Origin: Sporosarcina sp. E16_8
GTDB lineage: Bacteria; Bacillota; Bacilli; Bacillales_A; Planococcaceae
Direction: 5' to 3'
Length of the DNA: 64,000 nucleotides
Assembly: GCF_017347095.1 (NCBI RefSeq)
Contig: NZ_JADPRZ010000004.1
Location: forward strand, 62,001-126,000
Shown here: positions 8,789 through 17,292 of the stretch, one piece after another
How positions within the stretch are numbered: position 1 is the stretch's first letter
Layout: each line of letters opens with the position of its first letter
Translations under genes and position numbers: made by a program
Notes under the pieces: generated by a model
What the model was told of the DNA's origin: nothing
Databases searched by the model: none
What the model saw: the letters and a program-made list of their open reading frames with translations, nothing else

Positions 8789-9016
8789 ATGAAATCAAAC
8801 AAAGTATTAGACGCTAAAGGGTTGGCTTGTCCTATGCCGGTTGTACGTGCAAGAAAAGTGATGAAGGAAATGGAAACAGGTGAAGTGTTGGAAATTCTTG
8901 CGACAGATAAAGGATCCGTTGCAGATTTAGCTGCATGGTCGAAGTCGGGTGGTCATGACTTAGTGAAGCATACGGAAGAGGCTGGCGTATTTACATTTTG
9001 GATTCAAAAAGGTTAA
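8789..9016 (+). CDS. yrkI: TusA family sulfur carrier (YrkI-like)
   Basis: This is a 75-residue TusA/SirA protein with the conserved LACPMPVV motif (Cys14). It is very similar to the TusA half of the fusion protein at 7033, sharing segments such as CPMPxVxxRKxMKEME and EVLEILATDKGS, which suggests duplication. The start ATG at 8789 lies eight bases after AGGAGA; another ATG at 8785 is out of frame. It acts as a small cytoplasmic sulfur shuttle. A short hairpin follows before the exporter gene. Confidence 0.92.
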   Translation: MKSNKVLDAKGLACPMPVVRARKVMKEMETGEVLEILATDKGSVADLAAWSKSGGHDLVKHTEEAGVFTFWIQKG

Positions 9017-9026
9017 TTTAAAATGG

Positions 9027-9060
9027 AAGGGTATCTGCTTGTAGGATACCCTTTCTCCTT
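9027..9060 (+). terminator. Hairpin between the TusA gene and the exporter gene
   Basis: AAGGGTATC (9027-9035) and GATACCCTT (9045-9053) form a 9-bp stem followed by TCTCCTTTT. It could be a partial terminator that lowers expression of the last gene of the operon. Confidence 0.55.
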
Positions 9061-9076
9061 TTGAAAGGAGGACGGT

Positions 9077-9853
9077 GTGGTGGATTTCGCGTTTATTGTC
9101 ACGATATTTTTAATTGGATTTGTGGGTTCGTTTGTTTCCGGAATGGTTGGGATAGGCGGCTCAATTATCAAGTATCCGATGCTGTTATATATTCCGCCCC
9201 TTCTTGGCGTTGCGGTCTTTACCGCTCATGAAGTATCCGGAATAAGTGCAATTCAAGTCTTTTTTGCAACAATTTCAGGTGTATGGGCATACCGTAAAAG
9301 CGGTTTGATAAATAAATCATTGGTTCTGTACATGGGTTCTAGTATTTTAGTGGGTAGTTTCATCGGTGGATACGGCTCGACTCTATTATCGGAAGGTGCT
9401 ATCAACCTGGTCTACGGTATATTGGCAACAATCGCTGCGATTATGATGTTCATCCCTAAAAAAGGACTGGATGACATTCCTGTCGATCAAGTTACATTCA
9501 ATAAATGGTTAGCGGCAGTGTTGTCATTCGTTGTTGGTATTGCAGCAGGAATTGTTGGAGCCGCGGGAGCATTTATCCTAGTACCTATTATGCTAGTTGT
9601 TTTGAAGATTCCTACGCGAATGACGATTGCGACGTCACTCGCCATTACGTTTATTTCTTCCATAGGTTCGACAATCGGGAAAGTTGCGACCGATCAAGTG
9701 TTGTATGGACCTGCTGCCGTTATGATTGTTGCGAGTATCATAGCAGCACCTATTGGGGCGAAAATTGGTCAAAAAATGAATACGAAAGTACTTCAATGGT
9801 TATTGGCACTTCTTATTTTGGGGACTGCTATTAAAATATGGTTGGATTTTTAA
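9077..9853 (+). CDS. yrkJ: TauE/SafE family sulfite exporter-like permease (YrkJ-like)
   Basis: This is a 258-residue membrane protein with eight predicted helices and two TauE/SafE repeat halves, visible as [21 protein letters not shown] near the N-terminus and [14 protein letters not shown] at the start of the second half. Family members move sulfite, sulfoacetate or thiosulfate. Placement at the end of the persulfide operon suggests export of sulfite or thiosulfate made by the dioxygenase. The start is GTG after AAAGGAGG, with a second GTG codon immediately after it. Confidence 0.87.
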   Translation: MVDFAFIVTIFLIGFVGSFVSGMVGIGGSIIKYPMLLYIPPLLGVAVFTAHEVSGISAIQVFFATISGVWAYRKSGLINKSLVLYMGSSILVGSFIGGYGSTLLSEGAINLVYGILATIAAIMMFIPKKGLDDIPVDQVTFNKWLAAVLSFVVGIAAGIVGAAGAFILVPIMLVVLKIPTRMTIATSLAITFISSIGSTIGKVATDQVLYGPAAVMIVASIIAAPIGAKIGQKMNTKVLQWLLALLILGTAIKIWLDF

Positions 9854-9863
9854 CAACAAATAG

Positions 9864-9903
9864 AATCCGGTATCGCTCATTATGTAGGCGATGCCGGATT
9901 TTA
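9864..9903 (+). terminator. Terminator of the persulfide operon
   Basis: AATCCGGTATCGC and GCGATGCCGGATT form a 13-bp stem with one G-T pair and an 11-nt loop, followed by TT. It lies between two convergent genes and may serve both. Confidence 0.75.
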
Positions 9904-9914
9904 AGTGTTCATTA

Positions 9915-10538
9915 CTATTTCTTTTTAAATAAAATTGAAACCCGCTTCTCGCTACGCTCTTTCATCCGCTGGAAATTCTCGAGATGTTTCCAAATAGCGA
10001 TTGCAAATAACAAAGTTGCTATCACGACGGGCCAGTATCCTTCTGCCAATACCGCCATCGCGATGAGCGTCACATAGAGCATCAGCACACCAAACACGAG
10101 AAAGTCTGTTACTAGCGCCACGACGACAAACAATGCAAAGCCAATGAGTCCAACTTGCCAGTCGATGGCAAGCAGTACACCAATTATTGTCGCGGTTCCT
10201 TTCCCGCCGTTAAAGTTCATGTAAAACGGGAAGTTATGCCCAATCACGGCTGCAGCAGCAGTAAGGAATAAAAGTAAAGACACAAAGACTTCTGGAAGTG
10301 CTGCGTTTTCTGTGAAATAACGCACAAGTAAGACAGCGGCCGCACCTTTTCCGATATCAATTACTGCAACAAGTGCGCCGAATTTCTTCCCAAGAACAAT
10401 GGTCGCATTCGAAGCACCGGCATTTTTCACACCAGTTTCTTTCAAATTAACGCCGGATATTTTCTGCGCGATAACTGACCCATGTAGACATCCGACTGCA
10501 TATCCCCAGAAGAGCATACCTACAACCCACAACCACAT
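9915..10538 (-). CDS. plsY: Glycerol-3-phosphate acyltransferase family protein, PlsY-like
   Basis: PlsY is a membrane enzyme that moves an acyl group from acyl-phosphate to glycerol-3-phosphate, the first acylation step of phospholipid synthesis. The 207-residue protein has the expected five to seven membrane helices. The three PlsY loop motifs are recognisable: the GS with KNAGASNA region, DIGKGA, and GHNFPFY with NGGKG. The first motif usually has a proline context (NPGxxN) and is altered to NAGASNA here. That change suggests a paralogue, so the main plsY may lie elsewhere. Confidence 0.78.
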   Translation of the reverse strand: MWLWVVGMLFWGYAVGCLHGSVIAQKISGVNLKETGVKNAGASNATIVLGKKFGALVAVIDIGKGAAAVLLVRYFTENAALPEVFVSLLLFLTAAAAVIGHNFPFYMNFNGGKGTATIIGVLLAIDWQVGLIGFALFVVVALVTDFLVFGVLMLYVTLIAMAVLAEGYWPVVIATLLFAIAIWKHLENFQRMKERSEKRVSILFKKK

Positions 10539-10621
10539 ATCAAGTTCCTCCTAAAATAGCGATAGGTTAAGTGTAACATTCTATATAGACACAAGTTTCA
10601 GAAGTATTGTTTAATAAACTA

Positions 10622-10651
10622 TTGACAAAGTATTAAGATATCTACTATACT
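10622..10651 (+). promoter_or_regulatory. Promoter of the SAM riboswitch transcript
   Basis: TTGACA (10622-10627) and TATACT (10646-10651) are separated by 18 bases. They lie about 32 bases before the S-box aptamer, as expected for a sigma-A promoter driving the leader. Confidence 0.75.
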
Positions 10652-10682
10652 ATGTCACAAGATGGAAAACTGAATATCACAA

Positions 10683-10854
10683 ACTCTTATCAAGAGCGGC
10701 GGAGGGAATAGGCCCTGCGATGCCCGGCAACCAGCGAGTGACAAACTTGCAAAGGTGCTACTTCCTACAGATTCGTGCGAACGGTCTGAAAGATAAGGGG
10801 AGGAATAAGCGAAAGCGTAACCCTCTTCTTAAGCGAAGGGGGTTATTTTTTATT
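10683..10854 (+). ncRNA. SAM-I (S-box) riboswitch with terminator
   Basis: The leader shows the classic S-box core: ACTCTTATCAAGAGCGG, then GGAGGGAATAGGCCCTG, then GATGCCCGGCAACC. It ends in an intrinsic terminator with arms AACCCTCTTC (10819-10828) and GAAGGGGGTT (10835-10844) followed by ATTTTTTATT. When S-adenosylmethionine binds, the terminator forms and the metY-metX-hom operon is switched off. The P1 stem, kink-turn region and conserved GGCAACC are all present. Confidence 0.95.
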
Positions 10855-10924
10855 CCGAAAATACCCCTAACGCCTCCGTACATCACACTCATATCCATCT
10901 AAAAAAACTCTGGAGGTAATGACT

Positions 10925-12214
10925 TTGACAAAACTTCAACCCGAAACACTTCTTCTACACGGTGGACAAAAACCGGATCCCGTAACTGGTTCACGCGCAG
11001 TTCCAATTCATAGAACCACATCTTTTGTATTCCGTGATACAGAACATGCCCAAAAACTATTTGCGCTACAAGAAGCAGGCAATATCTATACACGTATCAC
11101 AAACCCGACCGTTGCCGTATTTGAAGAGCGTATTGCACTTCTTGAAGGCGGTACCGCTGCAGTTGCATTGTCATCTGGCATGGCAGCTATTGCGTTCTCC
11201 ATTTTGAACGTTGCAGGGGCCGGAGATGAAATTATTGCAGCAAGCAATTTGTACGGGGGTACGTATAATCTATTCGCCACTACGCTTCCGCGTTACGGCA
11301 TTAATGTGAAATTTGTCGACCCAACGGATCCAGAAAACTTCCGCGCAGTAATCACAGATAAAACAAAAGCCATATTCGCAGAAACAATTGGTAACCCGGG
11401 TCTTCATGTTCTTGATATTGAAGCGGTTGCGGACATTGCGCATGAAAACGGCCTTCCACTTCTTATAGATAGCACGTTTGCATCTCCGTATGGTTCGAAT
11501 CCTATCGAGTTTGGTGCGGATGTTGTCATCCATTCTGCTACAAAATGGATTGGTGGGCATGGGACGACAATCGGTGGAGTTGCTGTCGATGCGGGTACAT
11601 TTGATTGGACACAAGGTAGGTTCCCTGGCTTCACAGAGCCAGATGCATCATATCATGGCCTTCGTTACGGAATTGATACAGCGGCAGCGGCGTTTGCGAC
11701 TAAACTACGCGTTCAACTCTTGCGTGACTTCGGGCCTTGCTTAGATCCGGATAGTGCATTCAACTTCCTACAAGGACTTGAAACGTTGCATCTGCGTGTG
11801 ACAAGGCATAATGAAAATGCCGTTAAGGTAGCGGAGTTCTTGAAGAAACATCCTTCTGTTGAATGGGTAACATATACAGGCAACGAAGATCACCCATCTT
11901 ATGACCTTGCGAAAAAGTACTTGAAAAACGGTTTCGGTTCCATTATTGTATTTGGTATTAAAGGTGGACGCGATGCAGGCCGAAATGTAATTGATAACGT
12001 TAAGATCTGGTCGCATGTTGCGAACGTTGGGGATGCAAAATCGCTGATTATTCATCCTGCTTCAACGACGCATCAGCAACTAGGACCTGAAGATTTGAAA
12101 AAGTCGGGCGTAACAGAAGAATTGATCAGACTATCGGTTGGGCTTGAATCTGTAGAAGATATTATTGCAGACCTTGCACAAGCGATTGAGCTAGCAGTAC
12201 CAGTAACGGTATGA
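10925..12214 (+). CDS. metY: O-acetylhomoserine sulfhydrylase (homocysteine synthase)
   Basis: This PLP enzyme joins O-acetylhomoserine and sulfide to make homocysteine. It belongs to the Cys/Met metabolism PLP family in the long (about 430-residue) MetY class. The PLP lysine lies in [12 protein letters not shown], and the [20 protein letters not shown] opening is typical. The TTG at 10925 is eight bases after GGAGG; the ATG at 10919 would be only two bases from it, so I prefer TTG. It is the first gene behind the SAM riboswitch and is followed by metX and hom. The three genes form a homoserine-to-homocysteine route. Confidence 0.93.
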   Translation: MTKLQPETLLLHGGQKPDPVTGSRAVPIHRTTSFVFRDTEHAQKLFALQEAGNIYTRITNPTVAVFEERIALLEGGTAAVALSSGMAAIAFSILNVAGAGDEIIAASNLYGGTYNLFATTLPRYGINVKFVDPTDPENFRAVITDKTKAIFAETIGNPGLHVLDIEAVADIAHENGLPLLIDSTFASPYGSNPIEFGADVVIHSATKWIGGHGTTIGGVAVDAGTFDWTQGRFPGFTEPDASYHGLRYGIDTAAAAFATKLRVQLLRDFGPCLDPDSAFNFLQGLETLHLRVTRHNENAVKVAEFLKKHPSVEWVTYTGNEDHPSYDLAKKYLKNGFGSIIVFGIKGGRDAGRNVIDNVKIWSHVANVGDAKSLIIHPASTTHQQLGPEDLKKSGVTEELIRLSVGLESVEDIIADLAQAIELAVPVTV

Positions 12215-12244
12215 TTTTAGGGTAACAGGAAGGGCGTGACAATC

Positions 12245-13111
12245 GTGAAGACGGGAATTGTAGAAATCGGTAACATGACATTGGAATCCGGTGTCGTCTT
12301 AGAAAATGTACAGCTTGCTTATGAAAGAAAAGGCAGTCTGGATAGACCGATCGTCTTAGTTTGTCATGCCTTGACAGGAAATCATGTGACAGTTGGAACG
12401 GATGAAAACCCGGGTTGGTGGAGCGGGCTTGTTGGCCGAGTGAAAAGTATCGATACGAACGGGTTAACAGTCATATCTTTTAACGCACTTGGCGGAAGTA
12501 ACGGGTCAACAGGACCGTTAGCTGTTAATCCAGCCACGGGTGAGTTTTATAGGAATTTATTTCCGGAAGTAACAATCCGCGATATGGTGCACGCGGAACG
12601 GAGAGCGTTGGCAGAACTGGGTGTCAATCGATTACGGGCGGTCATCGGCGGTTCGCTTGGTGGCATGCGTGTACTTGAATGGGGCATTTTGTATCCCGAG
12701 GATATGGATATTCTATTTCCAATGGCCGTGACGCCGCAATCAACTAAAATAGGGAGCAGACAGTCTCCTTTTGGAAATAGCAGAAATGACATGGAGAGTT
12801 TCTATCCCTTAATCCGTGCCATGAATACACATGATATCGGCCGTGATCGGGGGGGCATTGAACTAGCTTCCAGCCGGATAGCTGCAAAAGTAGTGGCCTT
12901 TGCGTTTACGCACGATCCGATGTGTCCGACGGAAGAAACTCGAACTTTTGTCCATATGATTCCTAATTCAATCTATTGTTTGGTCAATACAAAAAATGGC
13001 CATGAAAGCTTTTTAACGGAATTTGAAAAATGGGGACTTGTCATCAACCAGTCCATGGAGGTGGCGGTATGCCGTCAATCAAAGTTGCTCTACTTGGCTT
13101 CGGCACTGTAG
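12245..13111 (+). CDS. metX: MetX-like homoserine O-acetyltransferase with a shortened lid
   Basis: This alpha/beta-hydrolase should acylate homoserine for MetY. The nucleophile serine is in GGSLGGM, the acid appears in FTHDPMCPTEE, and the histidine in NGHESFL. HALTGNHVTVGTDENPGWW is diagnostic of MetX. At about 288 residues it is short for the family (roughly 320-380). About 50 residues of the helical lid between the fifth and sixth core strands, normally containing an RQAI...GL..AR..G..TYRS pattern, are missing in frame. The gene overlaps hom by 43 bases. GTG at 12245 lies better behind AGGAAGG than GTG at 12236. The triad suggests a working fold, but substrate handling may differ. Confidence 0.75.
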   Translation: MKTGIVEIGNMTLESGVVLENVQLAYERKGSLDRPIVLVCHALTGNHVTVGTDENPGWWSGLVGRVKSIDTNGLTVISFNALGGSNGSTGPLAVNPATGEFYRNLFPEVTIRDMVHAERRALAELGVNRLRAVIGGSLGGMRVLEWGILYPEDMDILFPMAVTPQSTKIGSRQSPFGNSRNDMESFYPLIRAMNTHDIGRDRGGIELASSRIAAKVVAFAFTHDPMCPTEETRTFVHMIPNSIYCLVNTKNGHESFLTEFEKWGLVINQSMEVAVCRQSKLLYLASAL

Positions 13112-14055
13112 GTGAAGGGATTTATAGGATTTTGAATGAAAGAAAAGAAGAGATTAAACGAGAAACCGGCTGTGTAATCGATATCGTTTCTATCTTGGTT
13201 CGGGATAAGGCGAAAGAACGTCTAGCGACACCTGGAACGAGGATAACGGACGACATTCAGGAAGTTTTGTCAAATCCGGACATAGATTTCATCTTTGAGG
13301 CGATTGTTGGGGAGGAGCCCGCTTATACGTATCTTTCGGAAGCGGTAGAAAAAGGTTTTCATGTTATAACAGCGAATAAGACGATGTTTGCGAAACATGG
13401 TCCAGCGTTGCTAAAGCATGCGAAGTTCCGCAGAGTTAACTTTGGTTACGAAGCAACGACAGCGGGCGGTGTACCGATTATCCGTACAGTGACAAACTTA
13501 TTACTGACAGATCGAGTGCGACGAATTCGAGGCGTTTTGAATGGTACTTCCAACTTTATCTTGACGAAGATGCGGAACGAAGGAATACCATTTAAAGCCG
13601 CACTTCATGAAGCGCAGGCGCTTGGTTATGCGGAAGCAGATCCAACGGACGATATAAGTGGCAAAGATGCCTTTCGGAAACTGATGATTTTGAGCGCACT
13701 TGCATTTGGTAGCCAACCAAATTGGCAAGACGTTCCGGTTGTCGGGATTGACAGGGTTACCATTGAAGACGTTTCGGATGCATCTAAGGCTAAACTTCGC
13801 TATCGACATGTCGCTGAAATTTTGATTGATGAAAAGGGACTATTACACGGAAGTGTGGGGCCGGTACTAATTGGTCCAGAACATCCGCTATATGGTGTTG
13901 ATGGCGTAAATAATGCAATCATTGTTGAAACTGATTATCTTGGTGCGCTCACACTTGTTGGTCCGGGCGCAGGTATGTATCCAACGGCAAGTGCAATGGT
14001 TGGAGACTTTCTCCAAATGATTGGGAAACATGAAAAAGTTCTTGTTACTAGTTAA
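13069..14055 (+). CDS. hom: Homoserine dehydrogenase without ACT domain
   Basis: This enzyme reduces aspartate semialdehyde to homoserine with NAD(P)H. The Rossmann motif GFGTVGEGIY is at the N-terminus, and the catalytic region GVLNGTSNFILTKM and GYAEADPTDDISGKDA is intact. The protein is 328 residues and stops where the C-terminal ACT domain of the common 430-residue Bacillus enzyme would begin, so threonine feedback is probably absent. The ATG at 13069 follows GGAGG; an upstream in-frame ATG at 13030 lies inside metX. Placement behind the SAM riboswitch suggests a copy dedicated to methionine synthesis. Confidence 0.92.
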   Translation: MPSIKVALLGFGTVGEGIYRILNERKEEIKRETGCVIDIVSILVRDKAKERLATPGTRITDDIQEVLSNPDIDFIFEAIVGEEPAYTYLSEAVEKGFHVITANKTMFAKHGPALLKHAKFRRVNFGYEATTAGGVPIIRTVTNLLLTDRVRRIRGVLNGTSNFILTKMRNEGIPFKAALHEAQALGYAEADPTDDISGKDAFRKLMILSALAFGSQPNWQDVPVVGIDRVTIEDVSDASKAKLRYRHVAEILIDEKGLLHGSVGPVLIGPEHPLYGVDGVNNAIIVETDYLGALTLVGPGAGMYPTASAMVGDFLQMIGKHEKVLVTS

Positions 14056-14056
14056 G

Positions 14057-14088
14057 AAAAAGCGATTCCATATATGGAATCGCTTTTT
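14057..14088. terminator. Perfect palindromic bidirectional terminator
   Basis: A 32-base perfect palindrome with arms starting AAAAAGCGATTCCAT and ending in TTTTT lies between the convergent hom and BCCT genes. Both strands give a stem followed by T, so it can end both transcripts. Confidence 0.9.
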
Positions 14089-14093
14089 GGTCA

Positions 14094-15584
14094 TTATTTT
14101 AATTTCATTAACTTTAATTCGGCTTTCAATGCTTTGATCAACGCGACAACCATGAGCAGCATGACGAAAGAGAAAGGTAAAGCTGCGATAATAATCGTGT
14201 TTTGCAAGGCGGATAGGCCGTTGACAGATAGTAAAATAAGCGCAATTGTCGATTGAATAACGCCCCAAATGAGCTTTACATTATTCGGTGGCGTCAATGA
14301 ACCGTTGGTTGATTGCATACCGAGGACAAAAGTTGCTGAATCCGCTGATGTGATGAAGAATGAAACAATCAATAAAATCGCACAAATGGATATGATGAAC
14401 GACAAAGGCATCACATTGAACATTTCAAAAATAGTTAGTTCTGTTTTTGGTATCGTTAAGTCGACAAGTCCTTTTTTCTGAATATCAATCGCTGTCGAAC
14501 CAAACGCTGTAAACCAGAAAGTAACAAGAAGTGTAGGGGCAGCAAGTACGCCAATCATAAACTCCCTTATTGTCCGCCCTTTTGAAATACGAGCAATGAA
14601 CATACTGACAAACGGTGCCCAAGCAATCCACCATGCCCAGTAGAAAATTGTCCAACCGTCGAGCCATTGCCGATCAGTAGAATCAAGAGGTGCCGTGCCG
14701 AAACTCATTTGAATGAGGTTTGAAAAGTAGCCGCCAAATGAATCGGTGAACATATTGAAAATGAGCAATGTCGGTCCTAGTACAACGATAAATCCAAGAA
14801 GTGCTAGTGTAAGGACTAAGTTTGTGTTCGACAAATACTTGATACCTTTACTTAACCCAGACCATGCGGATATAACGAACAAGACCGTGATGACTGCAAT
14901 GATGACAAACTGTGAAAAGATAGATATCTCAATACCAAATAAGTAGTTGAGGCCTGCATTAATTTGAACAGCACCGAAGCCGAGAGATGTAGCGACGCCG
15001 AATGCTGTCGCAAAAACAGCGAGTACATCAACGAGAGTCCCCCACGGACCAAGCATTTTTTTACCGAATATCGGCTTCAATGTTGCTGAAATTAATCCCG
15101 GTTCTCCTTTGCGGAACTGGAAGAAGGCTAGAGATAGTGCAGTAACTCCGTACATGGCCCATATGTGGATACCCCAGTGGAAGAAAGACTGACGTAAGGA
15201 TTCTTTAAAGGCGGCATCCGTATTGGGATCTTCCGAAGCAGGGCTGATTGCAAAGTGAGATAACGGTTCAGCGGCACCATAAAAGACGAGGCCGATTCCC
15301 ATCCCGGCAGAGAACAGCATGGCAACCCATGTAACTGTTGAAAACTGCGGACGGTCCGTATCTTTTCCAAGTCGGATTTTTCCGTATGGACTGACGATAA
15401 AATAGAAACTTAGTGCTAACATAAATGACATGAGTAGCATATAGTACCAACCAAAAGACGACGCAACGAAGTCTTTGGCGTTAGTTGTGACAGCAGCGAA
15501 ATGTTCGGGTGCTAACGCGCCATACCCGACGGTCAAAATAATCAGACCAATTGTGATGTAAAAGACATTTGAAATTTTCTTCAT
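14094..15584 (-). CDS. opuD: BCCT family osmoprotectant transporter (OpuD-like)
   Basis: This is a sodium-coupled betaine/choline/carnitine transporter of the plasma membrane. The 496-residue protein has twelve predicted helices. The substrate-site tryptophan box is visible as IFYWAWWIAWAPFVSMFIARIS, and GMGIGLVFYGAAEPL matches the sodium-site helix. Glycine betaine is the most likely substrate, but choline or carnitine cannot be excluded. The ATG follows GAGGGGG on the minus strand. It is a single-gene unit. Osmoprotectant genes recur in the window (gbsAB, OpuAC-like, opuC). Confidence 0.9.
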   Translation of the reverse strand: MKKISNVFYITIGLIILTVGYGALAPEHFAAVTTNAKDFVASSFGWYYMLLMSFMLALSFYFIVSPYGKIRLGKDTDRPQFSTVTWVAMLFSAGMGIGLVFYGAAEPLSHFAISPASEDPNTDAAFKESLRQSFFHWGIHIWAMYGVTALSLAFFQFRKGEPGLISATLKPIFGKKMLGPWGTLVDVLAVFATAFGVATSLGFGAVQINAGLNYLFGIEISIFSQFVIIAVITVLFVISAWSGLSKGIKYLSNTNLVLTLALLGFIVVLGPTLLIFNMFTDSFGGYFSNLIQMSFGTAPLDSTDRQWLDGWTIFYWAWWIAWAPFVSMFIARISKGRTIREFMIGVLAAPTLLVTFWFTAFGSTAIDIQKKGLVDLTIPKTELTIFEMFNVMPLSFIISICAILLIVSFFITSADSATFVLGMQSTNGSLTPPNNVKLIWGVIQSTIALILLSVNGLSALQNTIIIAALPFSFVMLLMVVALIKALKAELKLMKLK

Positions 15585-15742
15585 AATTCCCCCTCGTGTA
15601 ACTGGTAATTTAGAAACAGCTTCTTACTATACTAGTAAAGTGCTTTTAAAGCAATCAATTGGTGTATTTAGTATTTCCGTTTATAGAGGTTTTTAATCTT
15701 TTTCCGAAATTACACGGAATGATAACCCATTTCAAATGAAAT

Positions 15743-15780
15743 AAACCCGGCTGAAAGTCCGCAGACTTTCAGCCGGGTTT
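15743..15780 (-). terminator. Strong terminator after the small helix-turn-helix gene
   Basis: AAACCCGGCTGAAAGTC and GACTTTCAGCCGGGTTT form a perfect 17-bp stem with a 4-nt loop. The stem begins directly at the stop codon of the minus-strand gene at 15781. Confidence 0.85.
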
Positions 15781-16011
15781 TCAATCTTCGTCTTTAATGT
15801 CACGATCGGGTGGGATCGGTTCGTTCCGCCATTCGTCGATTTGGTGTTTCAACATTTCGAGTTGTTCCAGATAGAGGCCAAACTGATCTTTATTAATGAG
15901 AAATTGTTCGCCATCATGGACGGAACGGATACGACCTTCCCGCACGTACTTCTCTACTTGTTCGACGGGCATGCTGAGATGTTCAGCGGTTTCTTGGATT
16001 GAGACATACAT
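15781..16011 (-). CDS. Small excisionase-type helix-turn-helix DNA-binding protein
   Basis: This 76-residue protein begins MYVSIQETAEHLSMPVEQVEKYVREGRIRSVHDGEQ. That is the winged helix of the excisionase/MerR-like helix-turn-helix family (HTH_17): helix pair, then a short hairpin wing. The last 30 residues are an acidic, proline-containing tail. No phage or integrase gene is adjacent, so it is unlikely to be a working excisionase. It has its own strong terminator. The target is unknown. Confidence 0.75.
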   Translation of the reverse strand: MYVSIQETAEHLSMPVEQVEKYVREGRIRSVHDGEQFLINKDQFGLYLEQLEMLKHQIDEWRNEPIPPDRDIKDED

Positions 16012-16082
16012 GGTATACAGCTCCTTAAAAAAACCCCGCTCTATTTCAATCGTAAACGGTGAAATGGAGAGGATGGGTTATA

Positions 16083-16583
16083 TTAAATCAGTTTTTCGAA
16101 GTTTAGACGTTTATTCAAAGCAATCATGATCGGAATTCCAATTGCCATGACAACGAATTCGCCGATAGCAAGTGTCAGATATATGATAAGGAACGGCAAT
16201 CCGTGGAATTCTGGAATATCTGCAAAAAGGCTAAGTTGAAATGCAATAATAATCATTAAAATTGTAAAAGTGACTGTGTTAAATAGCATTCTTTTGAAGA
16301 TGCTCTTAATGAATTTTGCGGAAAAAATCGTTATCGATAGAGCAAGTGCTGAATGAAGTACTCCAAAAATAATATCAACTGCAATTGGTGAAAAGAGCAA
16401 GTTAGCGACAAATACACCAATTATAATTCCGAAAATATATTTTTTATTGAAAACGACAAGATGGTTGAAAACTTCTGAAATACGGAATTGAATGAGGGTG
16501 AATCCAAATGGTGCGATTAAAAATGTGACAGCAACATATAAGGCCGCAATAATACCGTTTGTTGTTAATGTTTTTATTTTCAT
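16083..16583 (-). CDS. queT: QueT family queuosine-precursor transporter
   Basis: QueT proteins (PF06177) are small S-components of energy-coupling-factor importers, thought to bring in queuosine precursors such as preQ1. The 166-residue protein has about six membrane helices and the family signature APFGFTLIQFRISEVFNHL near residue 25. A preQ1-I type aptamer overlaps its ribosome binding site, which supports the substrate. The ATG lies nine bases after AGGAGG. The EcfA and EcfT partners are not in the window. Confidence 0.88.
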   Translation of the reverse strand: MKIKTLTTNGIIAALYVAVTFLIAPFGFTLIQFRISEVFNHLVVFNKKYIFGIIIGVFVANLLFSPIAVDIIFGVLHSALALSITIFSAKFIKSIFKRMLFNTVTFTILMIIIAFQLSLFADIPEFHGLPFLIIYLTLAIGEFVVMAIGIPIMIALNKRLNFEKLI

Positions 16584-16592
16584 TATTCATTT

Positions 16593-16632
16593 CCTCCTAG
16601 TTTTTTTAGCGTGGGATGGTTGACGAACCACG
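16593..16632 (-). ncRNA. PreQ1-I riboswitch overlapping the queT ribosome binding site
   Basis: On the minus strand, CGTGG pairs with CCACG around TTCGTCAACCATC. It is followed by CT and the A-rich tail AAAAAAACTA, then directly AGGAGG. This is the layout of the type I preQ1 aptamer (short P1 stem, TTC-containing loop, A-rich strand, pseudoknot with the 3' end). Because the 3' end touches the ribosome binding site of queT, control should be at translation. Confidence 0.82.
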
Positions 16633-16822
16633 TGTTGAAAAGCCTGCAATACAGTGTATCATAGTGTTTTTGATTCGTACATGCCAATATGTAGGGGGGG
16701 AAGGAAATAAAGGGAAAGAACTATAACCTGTAATAAAGGATATAGCTCTTATTATTGTTATAAAATAAAGTCGAATAGCTTTGATTTAATGACATTTTGT
16801 ATGTTGAATTAACTCAACGGGT

Positions 16823-17158
16823 CTAAAGGTTTGCTCGCTTTTTCGTCCAGTTCCGAATGGCAATAATGACATCCTTTAATGCCATGCCAATTGCTGTGAG
16901 TTCATATTCGACTTTCTTGGCGGAAGATTCAAGATGTTTTTTTGTTATTAGGCCTTCCTTAACTAATTCATTCAGCCGTTCGGTCAGAAGTCGATCTGAT
17001 ATTCCTGGAATGGCTTCAGCTATTTCATGAAAACGCTTCGGTCCGGACATCAATGTATAAATAATTATCCCCGTCCATCTTTTACCGATAAATTCGATGG
17101 TATCGTGAAAGTTACTGCAGATATGTGGTAACTTTTCGCAATCGTATGGTCGGTCCAC
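16823..17158 (-). CDS. HxlR family transcriptional regulator (YodB/HypR-like)
   Basis: This is a 111-residue winged-helix regulator of the HxlR type, with core GKRWTGIIIYTLMSGPKRFHEIAEAI and the recognition region GISDRLLTERLNELVKEGLI. Two cysteines sit in the N-terminal CEKLPHIC stretch. In YodB and HypR an N-terminal cysteine senses quinones or disulfide stress. The gene is divergent from a nitroreductase, the same pairing as yodB-yodC. Two palindromes lie between the two genes. Sensing of electrophiles is inferred from this context. Confidence 0.85.
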   Translation of the reverse strand: MDRPYDCEKLPHICSNFHDTIEFIGKRWTGIIIYTLMSGPKRFHEIAEAIPGISDRLLTERLNELVKEGLITKKHLESSAKKVEYELTAIGMALKDVIIAIRNWTKKRANL

Positions 17159-17226
17159 TAGTAAAACCTCCAGTCTACCTCATCTTTCATTCATCTTAAC
17201 ATGAATCGTTAGTGTTGACATAACAA

Positions 17227-17243
17227 ACTTACTAATGGTAAGT
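17227..17243 (+). promoter_or_regulatory. HxlR-type operator box 1
   Basis: ACTTACTAATGGTAAGT is an inverted repeat with arms ACTTAC and GTAAGT and a 5-base centre. It lies just downstream of a TTGACA (17215-17220), placing it over the core promoter of the nitroreductase gene. Confidence 0.75.
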
Positions 17244-17254
17244 TAAATTCAATG

Positions 17255-17271
17255 ACTTACTAATAGTAAGT
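17255..17271 (+). promoter_or_regulatory. HxlR-type operator box 2
   Basis: ACTTACTAATAGTAAGT repeats box 1 with a single change in the centre. The two centres are 28 bases apart. It lies 22 bases before the nitroreductase start codon. Confidence 0.75.
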
Positions 17272-17292
17272 TGATTAAGAGGAGGCAATACG

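Noticed and set aside
15781-16011. Prophage excisionase
   Set aside because: The small helix-turn-helix protein has excisionase-like character, but no integrase, attachment site or phage gene is nearby.
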